NCBI RefSeq assembly: GCF_038397725.1
Contig: NZ_CP151634.1
Location: 930,001-994,000, forward strand
Length of the DNA stretch: 64,000 bases
DNA from: Microbacterium sp. LWO13-1.2
GTDB lineage: Bacteria > Actinomycetota > Actinomycetes > Actinomycetales > Microbacteriaceae
Direction of reading: 5' to 3'
Of this stretch, positions 1 through 8,545 are shown in pieces. Position numbers and translations under genes: made by a program. Positions within the stretch are counted from its first letter, which is position 1; each line of letters opens with the position of its first letter. The notes beneath the pieces were generated by a model. That model saw only the letters and a list, made by a program, of their open reading frames with translations. It ran no database searches and had not been told where the DNA came from.

Positions 1-58
1 GCTCGATGCGGCCCTCCGGTGCGCTGCCGACGACCGTCTCCGGTGTCGTTATCGCCAT
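1..58 (-). CDS. Sugar ABC transporter permease, N-terminal fragment
   Basis: Only the first 19 codons (MAITTPETVVGSAPEGRIE) lie in the window; the gene continues off the left edge. An ATG at 56-58 read on the minus strand follows a GGAGAG ribosome binding site by 6 nt. It starts 31 bp after the stop of the solute-binding protein gene and shares its strand. In MalF/MalG-type sugar operons the next gene after the binding protein is the first permease, which has a hydrophilic N-terminus like this one. The function rests on position, since no membrane segment is visible. Confidence 0.55.
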   Translation of the reverse strand, partial: MAITTPETVVGSAPEGRIE

Positions 59-89
59 GTCACACTCTCCGTCGCGTCGATTCAGTCCG

Positions 90-1403
90 TCAGCCGGCGA
101 GGGTTTCGACCGAGGTCGCCCAGCGCTCGTTGAGCTCGGCGAAGTAGCTCTCCTTGTCGCCGTCGGCAGCGCCGCGTGCAACGTCGACGAGCTTCTGCCG
201 GTAGATCTGACCCCACAGGTCGATCTGGGAGTCGTTGGACACGTCGCTGAGCAGGCTCTCCTCGCCGGCCGGTGCCGGGTTGGTCTCCATGAGCTCGACC
301 TTCTCCACGGTGAAGTCGCCCAGGTTGGCCGGGAGCTCCTTCTCGGTGACGGTCGAGATCATGCCCTGGGTCTCGGTGAAGCCCGAGTCCTCGATGAGCC
401 ACTGGATGAACGCCCAGGCGGCCGCCTTGTTCTTCGAGTGCTTGCTGACACCGAGGTTGTAGTCGCCGCCGATGATGGAGTACTGCGTGCCGTCGACGCT
501 CGTGGGGAATGCCATGTAGCCGATGTCGTCGGCTGACGCCCCGTTGTCCTCCGCAGCAGCCTGCATCTGCGAGATCGCCCACGAGCCGAGCGTCATCGCA
601 GCGATCTTGCCGGTGCCGATGTCGATCTTGGACTGCTCCCAGTTGGTCGTCAGCGGGTCGGGCTCGGTGAGTCCGGCCTCGACGGCGTCGTAGAGGAGGG
701 AGTCGATCGCGTAGATGTCGGTGCCCTCCGTCCACGGAGCGTCGTCCTTGGCCATGTGGATGCCGGCGTCGGGGTCGTTCGTGATGGAGCCGAGGTTGCT
801 GAACGCCTGCGACAGCGGCCATCCGTCCTTGTAGTTGGTGTACAGCGGAATCGCGTCGGTGCCGTCCTTGACCTTCTTCAGAGCGTCGAGGAACTCGTCG
901 GGCGTCTTGGGGAGTTCGGCGACTCCGGCCGCTTCGAAGACCTTCTTGTTGTAGAGCACGCCCTGCGCGTTCCCGCCGATGGCGAGGCCGTACTGGGTGC
1001 CGTCGTAGGTGTGCGTGTTCAGGAACCGGTAGGTCTCTGCGAATTCGCTCGTCTCGCCGAGCGGCTCGAGGAACTGCTCGAACTGACTGGGCTGCATGGT
1101 CGGGATGCCGATCACGTCGCCGTAGTTCTTCGTGGAGAGACGCGTCTTCATCTCCCCCTCGTAGTCGGTGATGCCCTCGAACGTGAGCTTCACGTCGGGG
1201 TACTCCTTGTTGAACTCCTCGGCGTACGCCTCGAACGTGCCGTCTTCGACGAGGTCGGTGCGCCAGGTCACGACCTTGACGTCTCCCTTCACCTCGCCGT
1301 CGATCGTGTTGTCGGGATTGCTCGACGCGCCTGCCGAGCACCCGCTCAATGCGATCGCCGCCACGGCGAGCGCTGCTGCTGCCACCACTGTCTTCTTTGC
1401 CAT
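90..1403 (-). CDS. ABC transporter solute-binding lipoprotein (family 1, sugar; probably alpha-galactosides)
   Basis: 437-residue extracellular solute-binding protein. The N-terminus MAKKTVVAAAALAVAAIALSGC is a lipoprotein signal with lipobox LSGC, so the mature protein is lipid-anchored outside the membrane. The body is typical of family-1 sugar binders: an N-terminal strand with VKVVTWR, then EEFNKEYPDVKLTFEG, and a late hinge region with KNKAAAWAFIQWL. The start at 1403 is chosen because AAGGAG lies 7 nt upstream; an upstream in-frame ATG would put eight residues before the signal peptide. It is divergent from a LacI regulator and alpha-galactosidase and upstream of a permease. Import of raffinose, melibiose or stachyose is therefore the best guess, but substrate specificity is inferred only from context. 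Confidence 0.88.
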   Translation of the reverse strand: MAKKTVVAAAALAVAAIALSGCSAGASSNPDNTIDGEVKGDVKVVTWRTDLVEDGTFEAYAEEFNKEYPDVKLTFEGITDYEGEMKTRLSTKNYGDVIGIPTMQPSQFEQFLEPLGETSEFAETYRFLNTHTYDGTQYGLAIGGNAQGVLYNKKVFEAAGVAELPKTPDEFLDALKKVKDGTDAIPLYTNYKDGWPLSQAFSNLGSITNDPDAGIHMAKDDAPWTEGTDIYAIDSLLYDAVEAGLTEPDPLTTNWEQSKIDIGTGKIAAMTLGSWAISQMQAAAEDNGASADDIGYMAFPTSVDGTQYSIIGGDYNLGVSKHSKNKAAAWAFIQWLIEDSGFTETQGMISTVTEKELPANLGDFTVEKVELMETNPAPAGEESLLSDVSNDSQIDLWGQIYRQKLVDVARGAADGDKESYFAELNERWATSVETLAG

Positions 1404-1472
1404 GTGAGGACTCCTTGTCAGGTTCACCCTTGAACTGGGGCCGCCCCGGTGTGCGGTGGGGCTGCTCGGGAC

Positions 1473-1502
1473 AGATTAGGCCGCTGAGCACGCGATCTGC
1501 AA
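1473..1502 (-). promoter_or_regulatory. Predicted promoter of the sugar-binding protein gene
   Basis: Read on the minus strand, TTGCAG (1502-1497) and TAATCT (1478-1473) are separated by 18 bp, giving a leader of about 65 nt before the start codon at 1403. The hexamers are partial matches to the housekeeping consensus. A CG-centred palindrome lies just upstream of the -35 box. Confidence 0.4.
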
Positions 1503-1507
1503 CTAAA

Positions 1508-1521
1508 TGTCAGCGCTGTCT
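1508..1521. promoter_or_regulatory. Candidate LacI-family operator
   Basis: The 8-bp palindrome CAGCGCTG (1511-1518) has the AnCGnT core typical of LacI-family operators. It lies in the 288-bp divergent region between the binding-protein gene and the LacI gene, about 10 bp upstream of the predicted -35 box of the transporter promoter. The outer arms are imperfect, so this is suggestive only. Confidence 0.35.
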
Positions 1522-1628
1522 AGCATCATTTCTTTGCAATTTTGGCCGGTCTAAATCGCTTTGAACTGGGCTTTCTTGGGATGCCTCATCGACGGAGAAT
1601 GAACTAATGTCTCATAAATGTCCTTCGA

Positions 1629-1657
1629 TAGACACGGTCAGGGGTGTTTGCTAGGCT
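1629..1657 (+). promoter_or_regulatory. Predicted promoter of lacI/alpha-galactosidase operon
   Basis: TAGACA (1629-1634; five of six bases of TTGACA) and TAGGCT (1652-1657) are spaced by exactly 17 bp. Transcription would start near 1664, giving a short leader that carries the AAGGAG site used by the LacI gene. Confidence 0.5.
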
Positions 1658-1691
1658 CTCCCTGCCGATCGGTGTCGCGAAGGAGCAGAAG

Positions 1692-2720
1692 ATGGCAGTG
1701 CAGCCCAGGGCGACACTTGACGACGTCGCCCGCCTCGCCGGGGTCAGTTCGAAGACCGTCTCCCGCGTCTACGCCGATCGTGAGTTGGTCTCGCCCGAGA
1801 CCGTCGAGCGCGTGCTCAGCGCCGCGAAACGGCTGCGCTTCCGCCCGAACACGCTGGCACGCAGCCTTCGCCGCGGAGGCGCCACGAACGCGATCGGCTT
1901 CATCATGGGCGATCTCGGCAACCCCTTCTATTACAAGGTGGCCTCCGGCATCGAGGAAGAGCTGCGCAGCAGCGGCCACGCCCTGATCGTCGCGACGACC
2001 GATGACACCCCTGATGGCGAGGAACGGGTGGCCGACGCCCTGCTCGCCCAGCGCATCGGCGCTCTCCTGCTCATTCCGGTGGCCGACGACCAGTCGTATC
2101 TCGAAGGAGAGCGGCAACTGGGCACGCCGGTCATCGCGCTCGATCGCCCCGCCCGCAATCTCGTCGCCGACTCGATCGTGCTGGAGAACCGACGTGGCGC
2201 CCATGGCGCGACCGTGAAGCTGCTCGAGCGAGGTCATCGGAAGATCGCGTACGTCTGCAATCCGGCCGATGTCTACACCCAGGCCGAGCGACTGCGCGGC
2301 TATCGCGAGGCCATGGCCGCGTACGGCGTGCACGACACCGCCGCACTCGAGCGGCTGGTCGATGACCGTGCGATCGGCGGCGAGGAGATCGTCGGCGCGC
2401 TCCTCGACGAATCCGATCCTCCGACCGCGATCATCACCGGCAACAACCGGATGACGGTCGGCGCCCTACGTGCTCTGCGTGCACGACCCGACCGGGCAGA
2501 ACCAGCGCTCATCGGCTTCGACGACTTCGACACGGCCGACGTGCTCGGCGTCACCGTGGTGTCATATGATCCCGTCGAGCTCGGCCGTCAGGCCGCGAAG
2601 CTCGCCATCGCACGCATGGCCGAGCCGACCGGGTTCACGAGCCAGATCGAGCTGCCGACCTGGCTGATCGAGCGCGGTTCGGGCGAACGTCCCCCCATCG
2701 TCGAAGGAGAATCCCGTTGA
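1692..2720 (+). CDS. LacI-family transcriptional regulator
   Basis: 342 residues. The N-terminal helix-turn-helix (ATLDDVARLAGVSSKTVSRVYAD, about residues 7-29) and hinge region (NTLARSLRRG) are followed by a periplasmic-binding-like effector domain (AIGFIMGDLGNPFYYKV onward, with ALIGFDDFD near the C-terminus). The start at 1692 has AAGGAG 6 nt upstream. The stop overlaps the TTG start of the alpha-galactosidase (TTGA), so the two are translationally coupled. Divergence from the sugar transporter suggests it controls both directions, probably in response to an alpha-galactoside or galactose. The effector is not visible from sequence. Confidence 0.93.
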   Translation: MAVQPRATLDDVARLAGVSSKTVSRVYADRELVSPETVERVLSAAKRLRFRPNTLARSLRRGGATNAIGFIMGDLGNPFYYKVASGIEEELRSSGHALIVATTDDTPDGEERVADALLAQRIGALLLIPVADDQSYLEGERQLGTPVIALDRPARNLVADSIVLENRRGAHGATVKLLERGHRKIAYVCNPADVYTQAERLRGYREAMAAYGVHDTAALERLVDDRAIGGEEIVGALLDESDPPTAIITGNNRMTVGALRALRARPDRAEPALIGFDDFDTADVLGVTVVSYDPVELGRQAAKLAIARMAEPTGFTSQIELPTWLIERGSGERPPIVEGESR

Positions 2721-4852
2721 CCGCTCCGCTCGTGCACCTCGAATCTCACGGTACGTCCGTCATCATCGACCTCTCGACGGTCGGCCTTCCCAGCGTGCTG
2801 CACTGGGGAGCGCCGCTCCGCACCGGACTCGAAGGTCACGATGACGCCCTCCGGGCAGCGCTATCGCGCCAGAGCGTGCCCCGCACACTCGACGCGCCGT
2901 GGCAGGTATCGCTCTCTCCGCAGGAGGCCGACGCATGGAGCGGCCGACCCGGCCTGCAGCTGCGTTCCGAAGGTGTCCTGCTGCACCCGCGATGGCAGGT
3001 GAGCTCGACGGATGCCACGCCGGACCGCTGCGCCTTCACGGCCAGGGACGAAGCCGGCGGCGTGGAGCTGACGATCGAGCTCGCGATCGAGGCGGGCGGC
3101 GGCGTGCGCGTCGACCAGCGACTGCGGCACATCGGCGTCACCGGCTCGCCGTCGGTCGAGGTGGATTGGCTGGAGAGCATCCTCCCCGTGCCGACGACCA
3201 CGGACCACCTGCTCACCTTCGATGGGCGGTGGGCGCGGGAGAAGCGCCCCGTCGTGACGGCGATGCCGGTCGGATCCACCGTGCGGCAGTCGCGGCGCGG
3301 ACGCCCCGGCCACGATTCGCCCACCCTGCTGGTGGCGTCGGAGGGTGCGCCTCGGTGGAACGAAGGAAGGCTGTGGGCCACCCACGTCGCCTGGTCGTCG
3401 GACGCCACCTATCGCATCGACCGGATCACCGACTCGGTGACGCAGTTCGGCGGAGGCGAGGTCCTGCGCCCGGGAGAGATCGTGCTCGCGCCCGGTGATG
3501 AACTGGCCGCACCCTCGGTGCTCTTCGCGCACTCCGAGGAGGGGCTCGACGGCATCGCAGCCGCCTTCCACTCCCTTCTGCGTGCCCGCCGACAGCATCC
3601 GTCCTCTCCCCGGCCGTTCGTGCTCAACACCTGGGAAGCCGTGTACTTCGATCACGACCCCGAGAAGGTCGCCGCGCTCGCCGAGCGTGCGGCCGCGGTC
3701 GGCGTGGAGCGGTTCGTTCTCGACGACGGCTGGTTCGCCGGCAGACGCGACGACACCACGAGTCTCGGCGACTGGATCGTGGACCGCCGTGTCTGGCCGG
3801 ATGGACTCGGCCCGCTGGCCGCGCGCGTCCATGAGCTCGGAATGGAGTTCGGGCTGTGGTTCGAACCCGAAATGGTGAGCCTCGACTCCGACGTCGCGCG
3901 GGCGCATCCTGATTGGCTGCTGCACGACCCCCGCCATCTCGATCACGACCCGTCTCTGTCCTGGCGCACGCAGTTCGTTCTCGACCTCGCGAACCCCGGC
4001 GCGTACGCGCACGTGTACGGCCAGATCGACGCCCTCGTCGCCGAGCTCGGCATCGACTTCATCAAATGGGACCACAACCGCGATCTCGTCGACAGCGTCC
4101 ACGACGGCCGCCCCGGCGAGCACGCGCAGACCCTCGCGGTCTATCGCATGTTCGATGAGCTGAAGGCCGCACATCCCGGCCTCGAGATCGAGTCGTGCTC
4201 GTCCGGCGGGGCGCGCACCGACCTCGGTATGCTCGCCCACGCCGACCGCGTCTGGGCGAGCGACTCCAACGATCCGGTCGAGCGTCAGGACATCCAGCGC
4301 TGGACCGGGATGCTGCTGCCACCGGAACTCGTCGGCGCCCACGTCGGACCGGCAGAGACGCACAGCAACGGTCGGGTCACGCCCCTGTCCTACCGGATGG
4401 CGACGAGCCTGATGGGATCGTCCGGGCTGGAGTGGGACATCCTCGGCTGCTCACCGGAGGAGACGGAGGCCATCTCCCGCTTCGCCGCGCTCTACAAGGA
4501 GCTGCGCCCCATCGTCCACGGCGGCCGCACCGTGCATCCGGACCTGCGGGATCCGGCGTGGCGCGTCACGGGATTCGTCACGGATGCCGCGGCCGTCTAC
4601 GTCGTCGCGACCGTCGCGAGCCTGGAAGACGCCAGAGCCGAGCGCCTGCGGTTCGCCGGCCTCGACCCGACGCGCCGCTACCGGGTGCGGGTGCGCCGGG
4701 AGATCGGCGAGGCCCGCTGCGGGTGGGTCGCTCCGGAATGGTTCACCGGGGAGGGGATCGAACTCCCGGGCGGCGTACTCACCGAGGTGGGAATCCAGCT
4801 GCCGACGCTGTGGCCGGTGCAGGCTTTCGTGCTGCACGCAGAAGCGGTCTAG
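2717..4852 (+). CDS. Alpha-galactosidase, glycoside hydrolase family 36
   Basis: 711 residues, the usual length for GH36. It lacks a signal peptide, so it is cytoplasmic. It would release galactose from imported melibiose or raffinose-type sugars by the retaining mechanism. The N-terminal beta-sandwich (to about residue 290) precedes a TIM barrel with VLDDGWF, GLWFEPEMVS and the nucleophile motif FIKWDHN (Asp452). The acid/base Asp lies in ASDSNDP (Asp516), and ESCSSGGAR comes before it. A short C-terminal beta domain ends in a highly conserved-looking ALYKELRPIVHGG region. It begins with TTG at 2717, overlapping the LacI stop, with GAAGGAGA upstream. Confidence 0.94.
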   Translation: MTAPLVHLESHGTSVIIDLSTVGLPSVLHWGAPLRTGLEGHDDALRAALSRQSVPRTLDAPWQVSLSPQEADAWSGRPGLQLRSEGVLLHPRWQVSSTDATPDRCAFTARDEAGGVELTIELAIEAGGGVRVDQRLRHIGVTGSPSVEVDWLESILPVPTTTDHLLTFDGRWAREKRPVVTAMPVGSTVRQSRRGRPGHDSPTLLVASEGAPRWNEGRLWATHVAWSSDATYRIDRITDSVTQFGGGEVLRPGEIVLAPGDELAAPSVLFAHSEEGLDGIAAAFHSLLRARRQHPSSPRPFVLNTWEAVYFDHDPEKVAALAERAAAVGVERFVLDDGWFAGRRDDTTSLGDWIVDRRVWPDGLGPLAARVHELGMEFGLWFEPEMVSLDSDVARAHPDWLLHDPRHLDHDPSLSWRTQFVLDLANPGAYAHVYGQIDALVAELGIDFIKWDHNRDLVDSVHDGRPGEHAQTLAVYRMFDELKAAHPGLEIESCSSGGARTDLGMLAHADRVWASDSNDPVERQDIQRWTGMLLPPELVGAHVGPAETHSNGRVTPLSYRMATSLMGSSGLEWDILGCSPEETEAISRFAALYKELRPIVHGGRTVHPDLRDPAWRVTGFVTDAAAVYVVATVASLEDARAERLRFAGLDPTRRYRVRVRREIGEARCGWVAPEWFTGEGIELPGGVLTEVGIQLPTLWPVQAFVLHAEAV

Positions 4853-4861
4853 GGTACGACG
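4850..4861 (+). promoter_or_regulatory. Predicted leaderless -10 element of second LacI gene
   Basis: TAGGGT (4850-4855) is followed by six bases and then the GTG at 4862. The first three bases of this -10 box are the TAG stop codon of the alpha-galactosidase. No convincing ribosome binding site precedes the GTG, which fits leaderless initiation. Confidence 0.4.
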
Positions 4862-5902
4862 GTGGGAACCAGCGCGCACGCGAAGCAGACGGTGACGATC
4901 GCCGAGATCGCCGAGCGCGCCGGTGTGTCTCCCGGTGCGGTTTCCTTCGCTCTCAACGGACGCAAGGGGGTCTCGGAGAGCACCAGGGCGCGGATCCTCC
5001 TGGTGGCCGATGAGCTGGGCTGGGCGCCGGGTGCCGCGGCCAAGGCGCTGACGGCGAAGAAGACGAACAGCTTCGGCCTGGTGCTGGCACGTGACCCGCG
5101 AAGCCTCGGCGCCGAATCGTTCTTCATGCAGTTCCTCGCGGGGATGGAGAGCGAGCTGTCGCCACGCGGATACGGCCTGCTGCTGCAAGTGGCGCCGGAT
5201 TCCGCGAGTGAGCTGAAGACGCTTCGTCGCTGGCGCACGACCAGGCGCGTCGACGGGGTGCTCCTCGTCGATCTGCATGTCGACGATCCGCGCGCCGAGT
5301 ACTTCGCCAAGCATCCGGAGTTCCCGGCTGTCGCCGTCGCGGATCCTTCCGCGGCGCCGGGACTCACCACGGTGTGGACCGACGACGCCGAGGCGATGCG
5401 CGAGGCGGTCAGGGCCCTCGCCGGGCTCGGGCACCGCCGGATCGCGCGCATCGCCGGTCTCTCCGACCTCGCCCACACGCAGATCCGCAATGCGGCGTTC
5501 GATGACGAGATCCATGCCCTCGGGTGCGAGGGCATGCTGCTGCGCACCGACTACTCCCCGGAAGAGGGCGCGCGTGCGACGGAGCAGGCGCTGGCGTCTG
5601 AGCATCCGCCGACCGCCTTCGTGTACGACAACGACATCATGGCGATCGCCTCGCTCGCGGTCTTCTCCCGCGCCGGCCTGCGCGTACCCGAGGACGCCTC
5701 GGTCATCGCCTGGGATGACTCTCTGATCTGCCGGTACATGGCACCGGCGCTCACGACGCTGAGCCACGACGTGGTCGCCTTTGGCGCGCACGCCACCCGG
5801 CGGCTGTTCGACGTGCTCGGCGGTGCTGCGCCGAACGCCTTCCTCGATTCGACACCGCGGTTGGAGACGCGCGGGTCGACCGGGGCCGCCATCGGGATGT
5901 GA
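4862..5902 (+). CDS. LacI-family transcriptional regulator
   Basis: 346 residues with N-terminal helix-turn-helix TIAEIAERAGVSPGAVSFALNG (about residues 12-33), hinge GAAAKALTAKKTNSFG and effector domain ending in DASVIAWDDSLICRYMAPALTTL. It begins 9 bp after the alpha-galactosidase stop, so it can be part of that operon, but it also has its own putative leaderless promoter. Two LacI regulators bracketing one GH36 gene suggest that one acts locally and the other on a distant or related sugar set. Its target cannot be read from sequence. Confidence 0.9.
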   Translation: MGTSAHAKQTVTIAEIAERAGVSPGAVSFALNGRKGVSESTRARILLVADELGWAPGAAAKALTAKKTNSFGLVLARDPRSLGAESFFMQFLAGMESELSPRGYGLLLQVAPDSASELKTLRRWRTTRRVDGVLLVDLHVDDPRAEYFAKHPEFPAVAVADPSAAPGLTTVWTDDAEAMREAVRALAGLGHRRIARIAGLSDLAHTQIRNAAFDDEIHALGCEGMLLRTDYSPEEGARATEQALASEHPPTAFVYDNDIMAIASLAVFSRAGLRVPEDASVIAWDDSLICRYMAPALTTLSHDVVAFGAHATRRLFDVLGGAAPNAFLDSTPRLETRGSTGAAIGM

Positions 5903-5941
5903 GCAGGACTCAGCCGGCGAGCGTCCGCGGCAGCATCGGTC

Positions 5942-7087
5942 TCAGGTGAGATCTCCCGGCACGAAGAAGCAGCCAGAGGCATCGGTGCGGGTGTGCGCGA
6001 TGAGGTCATCGTCTTCGTCGAGCCGTCGCTGGGTCGCGATGAAGGTCTGCGGATCAGCCAGGTAGGCGATGAACAGCAGCCCCGCGCCCTCGGCCGGATC
6101 GAAGCTGTAGCTGCGTCGAAGCATCAACGCGCGACCGAGGTTCGCCGGATGGGCGCGACGGGCATGGCTGGTGCGCGGCGTCAGCGGATGCCCATCAGCC
6201 GCCTTGCTGAACAGATCGACGTCGTCGAGCGGTCCCCCGCCGGACAGCGGTGCGCCGGTGTCCTTGCGTCGCCCGATCGCGCGCTCCTGATCGGCATCCG
6301 AGAGCGCGATGAAGGAGGGGACGATCCGCATGCGCCGCAGCACCAGATGGGTGTCGCGGTGCTTCGCATCGGTCCAGACGCCCGCCGCGAGCAGCTCGGC
6401 GGTTCTCGGGTTCACGATCCCGTCCACGAATCCGGTCGATGTCCGGGCCGTGCCGTGCGGAGTCGGTGCGTCCCGATACCCGCTCCGCTCCCACTCGAGG
6501 ACGTGATCGCCCAGCATTCTGCGGATGCCGACGACGATCTGCGTGACCGCCGCCGCCGTCTCCGCACAGACCTGCAGCGCGAGATCTCCGCCGGTGGCGA
6601 CGCTCTCTTCATCGTGGGCGAAGGCCGGCAGCTCGATCATGGCCGAGGCCCGTTCGCCCCAGAGCGACCGGGCCACCGCAGGAGCGAACCCGACCGTGAC
6701 GGTGGGCTCGCCCGCGTCCTCGGGGAGCGCAGGCAACTCCTGCGAAACGCGGATCGCGAGCTCGCGAATCGCCGATGCGTCCCGGCCCGGGACACTCACG
6801 ACGCCGACCCAGACGTACCGCTGGGGAATCGCCGGCCAGGTGATTCCTGGACGCCGCTCCGCCGACGGCAGGGGGCTCGCCGATGGAGACGCCGCCGCAC
6901 CGCCCGGTTGCTCTCCCGGCTGGGTGTCGGCGGGTGCATCGGATTCGCCGGCCCGGCCCAGCGCCCATCCGGCGGCTCCGGCGACCAGCGCGGTTCCGGC
7001 GGCGGCGAACAGTCCCCGCCGGGTGGGCGGCGCGGGGCTGGATGCCTCCTCCGGGGTGGCGGCATCCGCTTCGTCTGAACCGTTCAC
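5942..7087 (-). CDS. Dyp-type heme peroxidase with twin-arginine signal
   Basis: 381 residues. Residues 23-41 (RRGLFAAAGTALVAGAAG) form a Tat signal, so folded, heme-loaded protein would be exported. The DyP signature GFVDG is at 219-223 (catalytic Asp222), the likely proximal heme ligand is His308 in SHARRAHP, and the distal-side arginine lies in LRRSYSF (about 324-325). It resembles EfeB in layout, but no efeU or efeO homologue is nearby. The GTG start at 7087 overlaps the stop of the upstream beta-helix gene (GTGA) and has GAGGGG upstream, so the pair is one operon. Likely role: peroxide-dependent oxidation of an extracytoplasmic substrate. Confidence 0.9.
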   Translation of the reverse strand: MNGSDEADAATPEEASSPAPPTRRGLFAAAGTALVAGAAGWALGRAGESDAPADTQPGEQPGGAAASPSASPLPSAERRPGITWPAIPQRYVWVGVVSVPGRDASAIRELAIRVSQELPALPEDAGEPTVTVGFAPAVARSLWGERASAMIELPAFAHDEESVATGGDLALQVCAETAAAVTQIVVGIRRMLGDHVLEWERSGYRDAPTPHGTARTSTGFVDGIVNPRTAELLAAGVWTDAKHRDTHLVLRRMRIVPSFIALSDADQERAIGRRKDTGAPLSGGGPLDDVDLFSKAADGHPLTPRTSHARRAHPANLGRALMLRRSYSFDPAEGAGLLFIAYLADPQTFIATQRRLDEDDDLIAHTRTDASGCFFVPGDLT

Positions 7088-8373
7088 CCGTTCCCCTCGG
7101 CGAGCAGGTCGACGGCGGGTGGGACGATTCCGGAAAGGTCGGGAAGCTCGACACGATCCGGCAGGGAGCGCGGCTCCTCTGTCATGTCTTTCAGGCCGGT
7201 GCGCTCGGGAGGCAGTGGCACGTCCGAGAACACCACACCGTCCGGGGCCGGCGGCTGCCGGAAGACGCCGGCGGGGAGAGGATCCGCACACCCGGCTGAG
7301 GTGAGCTCAGCCGGATCGGCTGTCGCTCCTGCCCCCAGTTCGAAGCAGTTGTTCGAGCCGAGGGCGGCCGCGGCGGGCGTGAATGCCGCATCAAGGGCGT
7401 TGCCGCCCCAGGCGTTCCCCGACACGCGAGTGCCCATCGGCGCGAAATCCTCTGACGAGGTGACCCAGATCCCCACCGAAGCATTGCCGGAGATCGTGTT
7501 CGCGCGCACCTCCGCGTCGACGGTGCCCGCGAGTCCGACGCCGATGCCGAACGCGCCGCCGGCATGCACCGGCGTCTCGTGCTCGTTGTTGTCCGCGATG
7601 AGATTGCCAACGATCTGCACCGACGCCGTGGGACCGTGCGCCTCCAGATAATTGCTCAGGACGCTGATGCCGATGCGATTGCCGACGATGCGGTTGCCCT
7701 GCACGACGACCTGCGAAGCGTTCGCCAGCTCGAGGCCGGCGGCGTTGGAGACGAGCACGTTGTCCTGCACCAGCGCGTTGCAGTCTTCGCACTGCCCGAC
7801 ATAGATGCCGGAATCGGAGCCGCCACTGGCCAGATTGTCGCGGATGACCCCGCCGGTGCGGTTGAACGCATAGATCCCGTACAACCCGTTGTTCTGCGCC
7901 GTCACGGCCTGCACGAGATACCCCGGCACCGGAGGCGGGGTATCGCCCGGCAGGTATCCGTCGGGGCCGCGTGCGACGCCCGCGCCGCTTTCGTCTGTGA
8001 CTCCCGTGATCAGCACGCCGTTCTGCAGGAAGTTGCGCACCGTGAGGTTCTCGACGGTCACCCGCTCTCCGGTGCCGACCACGCCGTTGCTGCGTGTGAG
8101 TTCACCGTCGAGAACAACGCCATTCCGATCGAGCCCTCGAACCGTCACGTCGTCGGCGTGGACCTCGAGCGAGTCGGTGTACGTTCCGGGCGAGATCAGG
8201 ATGATCCCCCCATCGGCGATGAGGGTGCCCGCCTCGCCCAGCGTCGCGTCCTCGGGAACGCGCACGAGATCACGGGCAGCAGGCTCGGGGGCGCTCGCGG
8301 CGCAGCCGACCAGGGATGCCGCGATCACCGCCACGGTAGCCACCACCGAGGAGCGAATGAATCGTGTTCTCAC
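7084..8373 (-). CDS. Right-handed parallel beta-helix lipoprotein
   Basis: 429 residues. The signal peptide ends in a lipobox LVGC (Cys24), giving a lipoprotein. The body is built of beta-helix turns rich in N and G with repeated VxxNxIxxN patterns, for example QDNVLVSNAAGLEL, VQGNRIVGNRIGI and RANTISGNASVGI. Such folds occur in NosD-like proteins and polysaccharide lyases, but I see no catalytic signature of a lyase. The GTG start at 8373 has AAAGG 8 nt upstream. Tight coupling with a Tat-exported DyP peroxidase suggests the two act together at the cell surface. Substrate unknown. Confidence 0.82.
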   Translation of the reverse strand: MRTRFIRSSVVATVAVIAASLVGCAASAPEPAARDLVRVPEDATLGEAGTLIADGGIILISPGTYTDSLEVHADDVTVRGLDRNGVVLDGELTRSNGVVGTGERVTVENLTVRNFLQNGVLITGVTDESGAGVARGPDGYLPGDTPPPVPGYLVQAVTAQNNGLYGIYAFNRTGGVIRDNLASGGSDSGIYVGQCEDCNALVQDNVLVSNAAGLELANASQVVVQGNRIVGNRIGISVLSNYLEAHGPTASVQIVGNLIADNNEHETPVHAGGAFGIGVGLAGTVDAEVRANTISGNASVGIWVTSSEDFAPMGTRVSGNAWGGNALDAAFTPAAAALGSNNCFELGAGATADPAELTSAGCADPLPAGVFRQPPAPDGVVFSDVPLPPERTGLKDMTEEPRSLPDRVELPDLSGIVPPAVDLLAEGNG

Positions 8374-8494
8374 GCTGCCAACCTTTGTCCCTGAATCGAT
8401 CGGTCAATCATCGCAGAGCTCATCACCGCCCTCAGCGGCGCTGCCGCCTCTCGAGGACGGCGCTTCGAGGGATACGGGCTGGAGACGCGAACAA

Positions 8495-8536
8495 GACAGG
8501 CGGGCCGGCCATCGCATGATGACCGGCCCACCTGTC
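8495..8536 (-). terminator. Hairpin terminator of the LAxTG surface-protein gene
   Basis: Arms of about 18 nt (GACAGGCGGGCCGGCCAT and its near-complement at 8519-8536) form a very strong stem starting 10 bp after the stop codon at 8546. On the minus strand the stem is followed by TTGTTCG, so the uridine tract is weak. Confidence 0.65.
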
Positions 8537-8545
8537 TACTGGGCC

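Noticed and set aside
82..1491. 469-codon frame overlapping the sugar-binding protein gene
   Set aside because: Arg/His-rich alternative frame without signal peptide; the overlapping frame has a lipobox and family motifs.
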